A stretch of 64,000 nucleotides of DNA from JACKFB01 sp041389525 (lineage in GTDB: Bacteria; Myxococcota_A; UBA9042; PHBI01; JACKFB01). The stretch covers positions 62,001 to 126,000 of the forward strand of contig JAWKRR010000003.1 in the NCBI GenBank assembly GCA_041389525.1. Direction: 5' to 3'. The position numbers and the translations under genes are program-made. Within the stretch, counting starts at the first letter, position 1. Each line of letters begins with the position of its first letter. Positions 8,668 through 18,979 of this stretch are shown piece after piece. Under the pieces are notes generated by a model, which did not search any database, had not been told where the DNA came from, and saw nothing but the letters and a program-made list of their open reading frames with translations.

Positions 8668-9062
8668 GTCGGCTCCTCCCCACGCTCGCGCGCCCGCCTG
8701 GCGAGCACGTCGTGCTTGTCGGCGCTCCCCCGCGCCTGGGCCACCGGGTAGCGCTCGGCGTTTCGGTCGATCTTCCGGTCCACCGCCGCCATCAGGTCGA
8801 TACTCAGCCGCTGGGCGAGGTTGACCGCGCAGATCAACACGTCGGCGAGCTCCTCCTCGATGGCCTGCTGGTCGAGCGCGTCGCCCTCGCGCTTCCACAG
8901 AAACGCCTCCAGCAGCTCGCCGGCCTCCACGCTGAGCGCCACCGCCAGGTCCTTTGGCGTATGAAACTGCTCCCAGTCCCGCGCCCTGTTGAACCGACGC
9001 AGCCGCGCGGCGACCTCAGCCACCGTGGTGTGCGCGTCCGCCGGGCTCTCCTCGCTGCTCAC
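8664..9062 (-). CDS. MazG-like nucleotide pyrophosphohydrolase (dCTPase/RS21-C6 type)
   Basis: 132 residues. The sequence RDWEQFHTPKDLAVALSVEA, then GELLEAFLW, then EEELADVLICAVNLA carries the E-x-x-E...E-x-x-D metal-binding pattern of all-alpha NTP pyrophosphohydrolases. The C-terminal KIDRNAERYPVAQARG is typical of the dCTPP1-like branch. Such enzymes hydrolyse non-canonical or excess (d)NTPs to the monophosphate plus pyrophosphate. Start is GTG 9062, which overlaps the methyltransferase stop as GTGA; the open frame above it is antisense noise. The stop overlaps the moeA start in the same way. Confidence 0.85.
   Translation of the reverse strand: MSSEESPADAHTTVAEVAARLRRFNRARDWEQFHTPKDLAVALSVEAGELLEAFLWKREGDALDQQAIEEELADVLICAVNLAQRLSIDLMAAVDRKIDRNAERYPVAQARGSADKHDVLARRARERGEEPT
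8673..8680 (-). promoter_or_regulatory. Ribosome binding site that fixes the moeA start
   Basis: On the minus strand this reads GGGAGGAG, 5 nt before GTG 8667. It lies inside the end of the MazG-like gene and decides for the short moeA start over the longer open frame reaching 8898. Confidence 0.7.
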
Positions 9063-10339
9063 GCCGCGCGCTCCAAGACGATGATGTGCTCGTCGCGCGA
9101 CTCGCCGCGCAGCTGCCTGCCCGGCCCAAAGACCGGCCGCGACTGGCTCACCGACGCCGACACCACCAGCCCCGCCGCTGCGGCCGCGCGCCCCACCAGG
9201 GGCAAGACCCGGATGATGCGCTCGGGGTGCTCGCCGTCGCCGAGGACCAGCGCCACGCGCCCGCCCTCCGCCAGCCACTCGGCCCAGACCGCCAATGCAG
9301 CGCCCAAGTCCTGCTCGAAACGCCACGCCACCGACATCCACCCCGCGCTGGCCCCCTGCCGGCGCGAGCCGATCTCCTGGGCGTCCGCGTCGCTCGGGTC
9401 CAGCCCGAACAGCGCGTACCGGCGCTGCTGGTGCTGCACATAATCGTAGACGCCGGGATAGGGCGGCGAGGTGATCACCAGCCCGACCTTTCCCGCCAAA
9501 TCAGGCGCCGGAGCGCGGGCGTCACGCTGGGAGAGCGCCGGCTCGGGCGTGCCGTCCGGGACCGCCTCGCGCAGCGCGATGAGCGACTGGCCGTGCTCGA
9601 CCGCGCGACGCACGAGCCACTGGGACACGCGCCCGGCTGGGACCCAGCGGTGGTCGGCGTTCAGCTCGGCCACCGAGTCGGACCGCTGCCGCGACGCCTT
9701 GATCACCAGCGTCGACAAGCACGCGCGCATCATCCGGCGCGAGTCCGGGTCCCGCAGCGCGTCGATGGCCTGGTTGAGGCTCCAGAGCTCCGCCAGCGCG
9801 GGCGGGTCGTACCACTCGCCCTCGGCCTCGCGCAGCTCGCGCGGGACCGCGTGGTGCTTCCGGATATCGCGGGAGCGCTCCGCCAGCTCCGTCGCCAGCG
9901 TCTCGAGGCCCAGCGCCCGCTCCGTGCTCCACAGCCGCGTGCGCGCCCACGCCACCTCGGCCGCGATGGGGTTGATGTCGCCGCCAAAGCCCGCTCGCCC
10001 CGCGCAGAGCGCCTCGACCATCACCGTGCCGCCGCCCATGAAGGGGTCGACGACCGCGCCGGGCGCCGCCACCGACCCGATGAGGCTGCGCGCCGTGTGC
10101 GGGTGCATGCGCGCGGACCACGCGTGAAAGCCGTGGGTCAGCCCGCGCCCGTCGTCGCCCTCAGCCGGCGTCGCCGCGTCCTCGAGCGCGATGACCAGCC
10201 CCGGCACGCCCGCCGAGGTCATCGCCCCGCCGACATGGCTCAGCGCGCGCCGTTCGCCCCGTCGTGTGGAGCGCGCCGGCCGCCCGTCGGCCGTCGACTC
10301 GGGCCCGCCATCGGCCGTTTTTGTGCGGTCATTGCTCAT
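9059..10339 (-). CDS. DNA/RNA methyltransferase with DPFMGGGT and TSPPY motifs
   Basis: 426 residues from ATG 10339. The SAM-binding motif I is VDPFMGGGTVMVEAL (about residues 97-111), followed by GGDINPIA as the acidic-loop motif. The catalytic motif IV is TSPPYPGVYDY at 290-300. Motif I therefore precedes motif IV with about 185 residues between them, unlike beta-class N4/N6 DNA methylases, where TSPPY comes first. A C-terminal RDEHIIVLER strand closes the Rossmann fold. The base modified and the nucleic acid are unknown; no restriction endonuclease gene is adjacent, so it would be an orphan enzyme. First gene of the operon with the MazG-like gene and moeA, joined by GTGA overlaps. Confidence 0.78.
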   Translation of the reverse strand: MSNDRTKTADGGPESTADGRPARSTRRGERRALSHVGGAMTSAGVPGLVIALEDAATPAEGDDGRGLTHGFHAWSARMHPHTARSLIGSVAAPGAVVDPFMGGGTVMVEALCAGRAGFGGDINPIAAEVAWARTRLWSTERALGLETLATELAERSRDIRKHHAVPRELREAEGEWYDPPALAELWSLNQAIDALRDPDSRRMMRACLSTLVIKASRQRSDSVAELNADHRWVPAGRVSQWLVRRAVEHGQSLIALREAVPDGTPEPALSQRDARAPAPDLAGKVGLVITSPPYPGVYDYVQHQQRRYALFGLDPSDADAQEIGSRRQGASAGWMSVAWRFEQDLGAALAVWAEWLAEGGRVALVLGDGEHPERIIRVLPLVGRAAAAAGLVVSASVSQSRPVFGPGRQLRGESRDEHIIVLERAA

Positions 10340-10421
10340 CCTTCGGACTAGAGACCGAGGCGCCTCGAAAGGCAAGCGCGCGCTCGTATGCTGCGCCGCA
10401 CCATCCGCGCGCCGCGGCGCT

Positions 10422-10456
10422 GTCAACCGTTGACAAGGAGGCCTGCGCGATAGGAT
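10422..10456 (+). promoter_or_regulatory. Palindrome overlapping a possible sigma70-like promoter
   Basis: The perfect inverted repeat GTCAAC-C-GTTGAC (10422-10434) overlaps a consensus -35 hexamer TTGACA (10430-10435). A weak -10 candidate TAGGAT (10451-10456) lies 15 nt further on. The start codon of the PAS kinase is 57 nt downstream of the -10. The palindrome could be an operator. The short spacer makes the promoter call tentative. Confidence 0.4.
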
Positions 10457-10512
10457 GGTGCAGGCGCAACGAGCGCGGCGCCAGCGGTCATTGCGCAGGG
10501 GGAACACGAACG

Positions 10513-12018
10513 ATGCGCTCGGCGGAGCTATACGCCGCGGTGCTGGCAGGCCTGCCAGTGGGCGTGGCCGTGGTGGACGCCGCGCCACCGCATCGTGTGC
10601 TGCTGCGCAACGCGTGGCTGGACGCCCACGTCCCCGAGCTGCCCGACGCGCTCGATCTGGATGGCCTCGCCGAGCGCTTGTGCCGCCTGCTCCGGGTCGC
10701 CGGCGAGCCCATGGAGCCCAGCGCCCTCCCCCTCTACCGCGCGCTGGAGCGCCGAAGCCCTGTCCGCGTCGACTCAGCCGAGCTGCGCCTGCCCGGAGCG
10801 CCCACGACCTGGGTCACCCTGGACGCCTACCCCCTGGACGCGGACGACGACGCGGCCCCGTGGGCGCTGACCCTGCGCGAGATCTCGCCGCCGAGCCCCA
10901 TGATCGCCACCGATCTCGGGCGGCTGGCCTTCGAGGCGACGCCGTCGGGCCTGCTGCTCACGCGCGCGGACGGCCGCGTGGTCGCGATGAACGAGGCTTA
11001 CCGCCGCATCATCGGCCTGCCACCGACGATGCTGTCCGAGGCGCTGCAGCACAACATCACGACCCTCGACGTTTACCGGGAGGCGGGCCTGCAGCCCTAC
11101 ATCGAGGAGATGCTGCGGGGGACGCCCTTTGAGCGCGAGCTGCGCCTGACCAGCTTGGTGGGCGAGGACGTGTGGGTGGTCTACTCGGGCGTGCCCATCC
11201 GCGACGCCCAAGGCGCGGTGCTGGGCGGGCTGCTGCTCTTACGCGACGTCGCCAACCAGCGCGCCCTGGAGCGGCGGGCCCGCCAGTCCGAGTCCATGGA
11301 GGCCACCGCGCGCCTCGCGGGCGGCGTCGCCCACGACATCAACAACACCATGACCGCGGTGGCCGGCTACGCGGAGCTGCTGCTCGCCCAGGAATCCGAC
11401 GGGCGAAAGCGCCGCTATCTGGCGCAGATTGCAGACGCCGCCGGCCAGGTCACCCACGTCGTCGGGCTGCTCGGGCAGCTACGCCGCAACAGCGCGCGCC
11501 AAGCCGCGAACCTGGAGACGGTGGACCTCGCCGAGGCGGTGTGGTCAGCGGCCAGCGAGTTCGCGAAGCGCGCGCCGCGGGGGATCGAGGTGGTGGTCGA
11601 CGCCACCGCGGGCGCCCTCCCCGCCCGGGTCTCGCGCGAGCGCCTCATCACCAGCATCGACCACATCCTGCGAAACGCCTTCGACGCCATGCCCCGCGGC
11701 GGGGTCGCCCGGGTACAGGTCAGCGCGGTGACCCCGACGCCGACGTTGCGCCAGCAGTTCCCGGCGTTGACCGACGGGCGCTGCGCGCTGATTCGCATCA
11801 GCGACACCGGGGTCGGCATCGCCGCCGATCGCCTCCACCGCATCTTCGAGCCCTACAGCAGCGGCCGCGGCGCCTCCGCCCAGAAGGGCATGGGGCTCGG
11901 GCTGGCGATCGTCTACGCCTTCGTCGCCGAGAGCCAAGGCGGCATCGTCGTGCGTTCCGCGGTGGGCCATGGTACGCGCGTCGAGTTGACCCTCCCGCTG
12001 ATGCTGCCGGTGCGCTGA
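10513..12018 (+). CDS. Soluble PAS-domain sensor histidine kinase, no adjacent response regulator
   Basis: 501 residues with no membrane segment. An N-terminal PAS-like region (residues 8-130; VAVVDAAPPHRVLLRNAW) is followed by a second PAS (about 135-250; SGLLLTRADGRVVAMNEAYR). The dimerisation/phosphoacceptor domain has the H-box GGVAHDINNTM. The catalytic domain has the N-box DHILRNAFDAMPRGG, G1 SDTGVGIA, an F-box region RIFEPY and G2 GMGLGLAIVYAF. The H-box type (HDINN) and domain order resemble NtrB-like/PAS kinases of group HPK4. Start ATG 10513 is preceded by AGGGGGA at 13 nt; the longer open frame to 10264 lacks domain homology. It is an orphan kinase, common in myxobacteria, so its partner must be encoded elsewhere. 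Confidence 0.9.
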   Translation: MRSAELYAAVLAGLPVGVAVVDAAPPHRVLLRNAWLDAHVPELPDALDLDGLAERLCRLLRVAGEPMEPSALPLYRALERRSPVRVDSAELRLPGAPTTWVTLDAYPLDADDDAAPWALTLREISPPSPMIATDLGRLAFEATPSGLLLTRADGRVVAMNEAYRRIIGLPPTMLSEALQHNITTLDVYREAGLQPYIEEMLRGTPFERELRLTSLVGEDVWVVYSGVPIRDAQGAVLGGLLLLRDVANQRALERRARQSESMEATARLAGGVAHDINNTMTAVAGYAELLLAQESDGRKRRYLAQIADAAGQVTHVVGLLGQLRRNSARQAANLETVDLAEAVWSAASEFAKRAPRGIEVVVDATAGALPARVSRERLITSIDHILRNAFDAMPRGGVARVQVSAVTPTPTLRQQFPALTDGRCALIRISDTGVGIAADRLHRIFEPYSSGRGASAQKGMGLGLAIVYAFVAESQGGIVVRSAVGHGTRVELTLPLMLPVR

Positions 12019-12075
12019 GGCGCCCGGCCGCGCTCGCCGAGGGTCGGCCCACCACCCTCCCGCCGGAGCCACGCC

Positions 12076-12804
12076 GTGCGCCTCGACCGATACATCTCCG
12101 AGCAGCTCGTCATCTCGCGCAGCCACGCGACCGCGCTCATCCGCAGCGGCCGCGTCACCGTGGACGGCGCCCAGGTCAAACGCGCCGGCACGCCGGTCCG
12201 GCCCGGCACCAGCCTGGTCGCCTGCGACAAAAACGAGGTCCCCTGGCTCGCCCACGTGACGCTCTTGATGCACAAGCCCGCCGGCATGGTCACCGCCCGC
12301 CTCGACGCCTCCGAACCCACCGTGCTCGAGCTGGTGCCACCTCAGTGGCTGCGCCCATCGCTCGCCCCCGCCGGCCGGCTCGACAAGGACACGACGGGCC
12401 TCCTCATCCTCACGACCGACGGCCAGCTCAACCACGCCCTGACCCACCCTGGCCGACACCTCCCGAAGGTGTACGTCGCCACGGTCGAGGGCGAGACGAT
12501 GCTGAACACCCCCGAGGCCGAGATCGCTAAGGCGTTTGCTGACGGAATCACCCTGGCCGACGGCACCGTCTGCCGCTCGGCCAGCTTCCGGTGGCTCGAG
12601 CCAGGCCAGGCCGAGATCACGCTGTCCGAGGGCCGCACCCACCAGGTCAAGCGCATGGTCGCGGCCTGCGGCGGGCACGTGGCCATGCTGCGCCGGGTCT
12701 CCATCGGCGGGCTGCGACTGCCAGACGACATCGCCGGCGGTGAGTGCCGACTGGCCACCGAGGCGGAGCTGGCGATGCTGCGAGCGCCCACAGCTGCCGA
12801 TTGA
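12076..12804 (+). CDS. rsuA: 16S rRNA pseudouridine synthase RsuA family
   Basis: 242 residues. The N-terminal S4 RNA-binding domain is RLDRYISEQL...IRSGRVTVDG. The catalytic domain has the motif GRLDKDTTGLLILT, whose Asp is the nucleophilic residue, and ends in the family motif EGRTHQVKRMVAACG. The sequence QVKRM is diagnostic of the RsuA/RluB/E/F branch. RsuA itself makes pseudouridine 516 in 16S rRNA, but RluE/F-type targets cannot be excluded. GTG start with GGAG 8 nt upstream, 57 nt after the PAS kinase. Confidence 0.85.
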   Translation: MRLDRYISEQLVISRSHATALIRSGRVTVDGAQVKRAGTPVRPGTSLVACDKNEVPWLAHVTLLMHKPAGMVTARLDASEPTVLELVPPQWLRPSLAPAGRLDKDTTGLLILTTDGQLNHALTHPGRHLPKVYVATVEGETMLNTPEAEIAKAFADGITLADGTVCRSASFRWLEPGQAEITLSEGRTHQVKRMVAACGGHVAMLRRVSIGGLRLPDDIAGGECRLATEAELAMLRAPTAAD

Positions 12805-12816
12805 CACTCAGTGCCA
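12802..12816. promoter_or_regulatory. Possible TetR-type operator
   Basis: An imperfect palindrome TGA-CACT-C-AGTG-CCA (one mismatched pair of 14 arms) lies across the rsuA stop and 19 nt before the TetR-family start. Its size and symmetry suit autoregulation by the adjacent regulator. No convincing -10 box follows, so this is tentative. Confidence 0.3.
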
Positions 12817-12835
12817 GTTCGGGGAGGGTGATCCC

Positions 12836-13429
12836 ATGGAAGCCGAGACGACGCTGCGCGAGAAGAAGAAGGCACAGACCCGCGACGCCCTGGTCGCCAG
12901 CGCCTGGGAACTCTTCAGCCGCGTGGGTTTCGACGAGACGACCGTCGACGACATCGCCCAGCAGGCCGACGTCTCCCGCCGCACCTTCTTCCGCTACTTC
13001 GCCACGAAGGAGTCGGTCGTCTTCCCGCGCCACGACGAGCAGCTTGAGCAGTTCCAGGCGCTGTTGGCGGCTCCCCACGCCGGCGAGACGCCGTACATGA
13101 CCGTGCGCCGGGCCTGCGTGGCCATCGCGCGCGAGTACATGAGCCTGCGCGCCGAGATGGAGGTGCAGCGCCAGGTCATCGAGGCGTCGCCGCGGCTCAT
13201 CGCCTACGACGTTCAGCTCGACCAGAGCTGGGAAGACGCCATCGCCGACACGCTGACCCGCGATGGCACCTCGCGGCGCATCGCCTCCATCGAGGCCGGC
13301 GCCCTGCTCGGGATGATCCGCGCGGTCTCTCGCGAGTGGCTGGCGGCGGACATCTGCGGCGACCTGCCGGCGCTCGGCGCGGCGGCCTTCGACCACCTCG
13401 CGAGAGGGCTGGGCCGCCGCGAACGCTGA
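12836..13429 (+). CDS. TetR/AcrR-family transcriptional regulator
   Basis: 197 residues. The N-terminal helix-turn-helix is canonical: TRDALVASAWELFSRVGFDE, TTVDDIAQQADVSRRTFFRY and FATKESVV. The C-terminal ligand domain is all-helical and not diagnostic, though the Met/Arg-rich helix with EVQRQVIEASP resembles MftR/actinobacterial-type TetR regulators. ATG 12836 is preceded by GGGGAGGG at 7 nt. It lies just upstream of the creatininase-family gene (46-nt gap, same strand), which is the likeliest local target along with itself. Confidence 0.88.
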   Translation: MEAETTLREKKKAQTRDALVASAWELFSRVGFDETTVDDIAQQADVSRRTFFRYFATKESVVFPRHDEQLEQFQALLAAPHAGETPYMTVRRACVAIAREYMSLRAEMEVQRQVIEASPRLIAYDVQLDQSWEDAIADTLTRDGTSRRIASIEAGALLGMIRAVSREWLAADICGDLPALGAAAFDHLARGLGRRER

Positions 13430-13475
13430 CCCTGTTCAGGCGCGCGCAGCAACCACACGCCAAAGGCGGACGCAC

Positions 13476-14486
13476 GTGGCAAAGTCGAAGACCCAGAGCA
13501 GGCCCGCGCCCACACCTGCGCCGGCGCCCAACGTCCGCGACTGGCAGTACATGACCGGCCCCGAGATCGACGCGGTAGACCGTGACCGCGCGGTCGTCGT
13601 CGTGGCCTGCTCGCCCCTGGAGGTCCATGGCCCGCATCTGCCGGTCGTCACCGACAACCTCGAGGCCCAGGGCATCGCCGACCGCGCCATCGAGCGCATG
13701 GCCGCGATGCACCCGGAGATCGTCTTCCTGCGCATGCCGCCGATCTACGTGGCCTCCGACGTGCTGCCTCACGTCGGATCGGTCGCCTTTCGAAGCTCCA
13801 CGATCACCCGCGTCCTCGAAGATCTCGGCCGCAGCCTCGCCGTTCAGGGCTTCCGGAACATCTGGGTGTCCAGCTTCCACGGCGGGCCGCGCCACTTCGT
13901 GCCCATCGAGGTCGCCTGCGACCGCGTCAACCGCCGCTACGGCGCGAAGATGGTCTCGCTCTTCTCGCTGATGATCAATCGGCTGACCGGCGGCAGCTCC
14001 GACCTGTCCAGCGTGCTCGGCCACCTCGACGGCATCTCGAAGGAGGCCCTGGTCGGCGACAGCCACGGCGGCGCGGTCGAGACCTCGATGATGCTGCACC
14101 TCCTGGGGCGCCACGTCGCCGACGGCTACCGGGACCTCCCGCACCGCACGGTGGCCATCCGCATGCGCGAGCAGGGCCAGCGTCCGCTCATCGAGGACGG
14201 CCGCCCCACGGTCGCCGACCTGCTGCGCGGCTTCAAAGCCAAGCTCGAGTACTACGCGGCCGAGACCTACTCAGGGCAGCCCGCCATGGCCACAGCCGAG
14301 CTTGGCGCGGCCTTCATCGACACCCTGGCCGGCCACGCCGTCGAGGCCCTGTCCGACCTGTGGACCGGCAAGCTCGGCGTGGAGCAGTGCCACTCGCCCA
14401 TCTGGAAGATCCGCTGGCTCTTCACGGTCCCCGCCGTCAGCTGGGCCTTCGAGCGCGCCCTCCGCTATAAGAGCCGCGTCTTCTGA
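13476..14486 (+). CDS. Creatininase-family metal-dependent amidohydrolase
   Basis: 336 residues, GTG start. The first family motif is SPLEVHGPHLPVVTD (Glu49, His51 and Asp60 in the metal positions). The second is the FHGGPRH loop (His135), where most members have NGHGGN. The third is DSHGGAVETSM (His197, Glu202), where most have H-A-G-E-x-E-T-S. All five expected metal or catalytic residues seem present, but both glycine loops differ, so the substrate is probably neither creatinine nor a known mycofactocin precursor. A 20-residue Pro/Ala-rich N-terminus precedes the domain. The C-terminus (about 300-336) has a hydrophobic/aromatic tail. It follows a TetR regulator. Confidence 0.82.
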   Translation: MAKSKTQSRPAPTPAPAPNVRDWQYMTGPEIDAVDRDRAVVVVACSPLEVHGPHLPVVTDNLEAQGIADRAIERMAAMHPEIVFLRMPPIYVASDVLPHVGSVAFRSSTITRVLEDLGRSLAVQGFRNIWVSSFHGGPRHFVPIEVACDRVNRRYGAKMVSLFSLMINRLTGGSSDLSSVLGHLDGISKEALVGDSHGGAVETSMMLHLLGRHVADGYRDLPHRTVAIRMREQGQRPLIEDGRPTVADLLRGFKAKLEYYAAETYSGQPAMATAELGAAFIDTLAGHAVEALSDLWTGKLGVEQCHSPIWKIRWLFTVPAVSWAFERALRYKSRVF

Positions 14487-14595
14487 AGCGGCGCCGGCCG
14501 CTCCGGATCTTCCCGCTTGGGTGGGGCCGTCGCTTGCGATATGTGGTGCGCCCCCCAGTGGCACGCTGGCGTGCTCGGTGGGGCCTGCCCGAACC

Positions 14596-14600
14596 GGAGG
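14596..14600 (+). promoter_or_regulatory. Ribosome binding site that fixes the gcvP start
   Basis: GGAGG, 5 nt before GTG 14606. It selects this start over the in-frame ATG at 14534, which would add 24 residues not typical of GcvP. Confidence 0.7.
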
Positions 14601-14605
14601 CTCCC

Positions 14606-17488
<2,883 letters not shown>

Positions 17489-17515
17489 GCCGCCCGGTGC
17501 GGCGCGTCCCGACCG

Positions 17516-17539
17516 CGCGCTGCGTTGCGATGCAGCGCG
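17516..17539. other. Intergenic hairpin between gcvP and truC
   Basis: An 8-bp perfect stem (CGCGCTGC / GCAGCGCG) with an 8-nt loop, 17 nt upstream of the truC start. It has no U-tract, so an intrinsic terminator is unlikely. It may be an mRNA structure reducing read-through or masking the truC start. Confidence 0.3.
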
Positions 17540-17555
17540 AGCTGGGAGTCAGCTG

Positions 17556-18293
17556 ATGCACGACTCGCGCCCACCACCACCGCTCGAGATCTTGCATCGC
17601 GACGAGCACCTGCTCTGGGTCGCCAAACCCTCGGGGATGGCGGTCCATCGAGGCGACGCCCGAGATCGCATCACCGCCATCGACGTGGTCCGGGACCTGA
17701 TCGGCGCGCAGGTCTACACCGTCCACCGCCTGGACCGGGCGACCAGCGGCGTCATGGTCTTCGGGCTGAGCGCGGCGGTCGCCCGGATCCTCGGCGACGC
17801 CTTCGCCGAGGGCCGCGTCCACAAGCGCTACCTGGCGCTGGTGCGCGGCATCCCCAAGACGCCCGAGGGTGTGGTCGACCACCCCATCGAGCGGCGCGAA
17901 GACGGCCCCAAAGTCGCCGCCCGCACCGCCTGGCGCGTCCTGGCGACGGTCCGGATCCCCGCGCCTTACGCACTGGTCGAGGCGCGCCCCGAGACCGGCC
18001 GTCGCCACCAGATCCGGCGCCACCTCAAGCACCTCGGCCACCCGCTCATCGGGGACGTGAAGTACGGCAAGGGCGACCACAACCGCCTCTTCCGCGAGCG
18101 CTACGGTCTGCACCGCTTGGCCCTGCACGCCGCCGATCTCGGGCTGGCGCACCCCGAGACGGGCGAGCTGGTCCGCTTCTCGGCCGCCGTCCCGCCGGAC
18201 CTCGCCGACCCGCTGGAGCGCCTCGGCATCCCTGCCGCCGCGTGGATGGCCGAGCCGCTGGCCGAGCCGCTGGCCGACCCCAAGCTAGCGTAG
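17556..18293 (+). CDS. truC: tRNA pseudouridine(65) synthase TruC (RluA family)
   Basis: 245 residues. The catalytic motif is VHRLDRATSGVMVFGLS (Asp in HRLDR). The following blocks match TruC more closely than other RluA-family enzymes: a short N-terminus LEILHRDEHLLWVAKPSG without an S4 domain, VHRGD, IDHPI-like VDHPIERRE, ETGRRHQIRRHLKHLGHPLI and GDHNRLFRER. The C-terminus ends in short AEPLA/ADPLA repeats. It lies 67 nt after gcvP and is convergent with the nuo operon; the repeat element follows the stop. Confidence 0.85.
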   Translation: MHDSRPPPPLEILHRDEHLLWVAKPSGMAVHRGDARDRITAIDVVRDLIGAQVYTVHRLDRATSGVMVFGLSAAVARILGDAFAEGRVHKRYLALVRGIPKTPEGVVDHPIERREDGPKVAARTAWRVLATVRIPAPYALVEARPETGRRHQIRRHLKHLGHPLIGDVKYGKGDHNRLFRERYGLHRLALHAADLGLAHPETGELVRFSAAVPPDLADPLERLGIPAAAWMAEPLAEPLADPKLA

Positions 18294-18307
18294 CCATGAC
18301 CAGAAAA

Positions 18308-18437
18308 GTTCGCGCAAAGACGCAAAGACGCAAAGACGCAAAGACGCCAAGGACGCGCGTTCTTGGCGCCTTGGCGTCTTTGCGCGAACCCAAGTGACAT
18401 CCCACACGTGAGACGAGTCCTGCCAGAATCGAGCAGG
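18308..18437. repeat. Dispersed hairpin element, copy 1
   Basis: The element sits between the convergent truC and nuoI ends. The outer arms GTTCGCGCAAAGACGC (18308-18323) and its exact complement (18374-18389) enclose four tandem GCAAAGAC units (18314-18345) and an inner GCCAAG/CTTGGC pair. After a 27-nt spacer comes the motif TCCTGCCAGAATCGAGCAGG (18418-18437). The same 20-mer, in reverse complement, accompanies the hairpin at 33623-33690 with an identical 27-nt spacer, so the two are copies of one element in opposite orientation. The hairpin may also serve as a bidirectional terminator. Confidence 0.85.
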
Positions 18438-18455
18438 TGATGCCCGCGCGGGACT

Positions 18456-18971
18456 CTACTTCGAGCGCCCGCCCTGCTCGGCGACCGAGAGGCCGCCGTC
18501 TTCGAGGAGCTGGTGCTTGCGGATGCGCTGCATGTCGCGCGTGAAGCTGGGCATCGGGTGCACGCCGCTGTCCATGCGGATGGCGTCGCAGGGGCAGGCC
18601 TCTTCGCAGAAGCCGCAGTAGATGCAGACCAGCAGGTCGATTTCGAAGCTGACGGGGTACTTCTCGACGCGCTCGTCGTCGTGCTCGCCGGCGACGATGT
18701 GGATGCAGTTGGCCGGGCAGGCGGTCGAGCAGAGCATGCAGGCCACGCAGCGCACGGTGCCGTCGTCGCGGTGCATCAGGCGGTGGCGGCCGCGGAAGCG
18801 CTCGGGGTACTTGCGGCGGACCTCGGGGTACTCGCGGGTGGCGACGTCCTCGCGCGTGATGAGGTTCTTGGCGAGCTGGCGGACCGTGATGGCGAGGCCG
18901 CGGCCGACCTCTTTGACGTAGGTCTTCTCCCAGAAATCGAGCTCGCGGCGGCGGACGGTGACTGTGGCCAT
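18456..18971 (-). CDS. nuoI: NADH-quinone oxidoreductase subunit I
   Basis: 171 residues. It contains two [4Fe-4S] ferredoxin motifs, CVACMLCSTACPANC and CIYCGFCEEACPCDA, that carry clusters N6a and N6b at the base of the peripheral arm of complex I. The family segment RYPERFRGRHRL is seen as KYPERFRGRHRL. ATG 18971 is chosen; the upstream extension of the frame overlaps nuoH and has no homology. It is the last gene of the nuoA-C-D-G-H-I operon and is followed by the hairpin element. Confidence 0.93.
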   Translation of the reverse strand: MATVTVRRRELDFWEKTYVKEVGRGLAITVRQLAKNLITREDVATREYPEVRRKYPERFRGRHRLMHRDDGTVRCVACMLCSTACPANCIHIVAGEHDDERVEKYPVSFEIDLLVCIYCGFCEEACPCDAIRMDSGVHPMPSFTRDMQRIRKHQLLEDGGLSVAEQGGRSK

Positions 18972-18979
18972 GGGGCGGA

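Noticed and set aside
14487..14605. A glycine riboswitch before gcvP
   Set aside because: The 119 nt leader shows no tandem aptamer pattern that I can recognise. A covariance-model search would settle it.
18314..18345. Short tandem repeats as a CRISPR array
   Set aside because: Units are 8 nt, contiguous and without spacers; they belong to the hairpin element. No cas genes are seen, and no CRISPR was found anywhere in the window.
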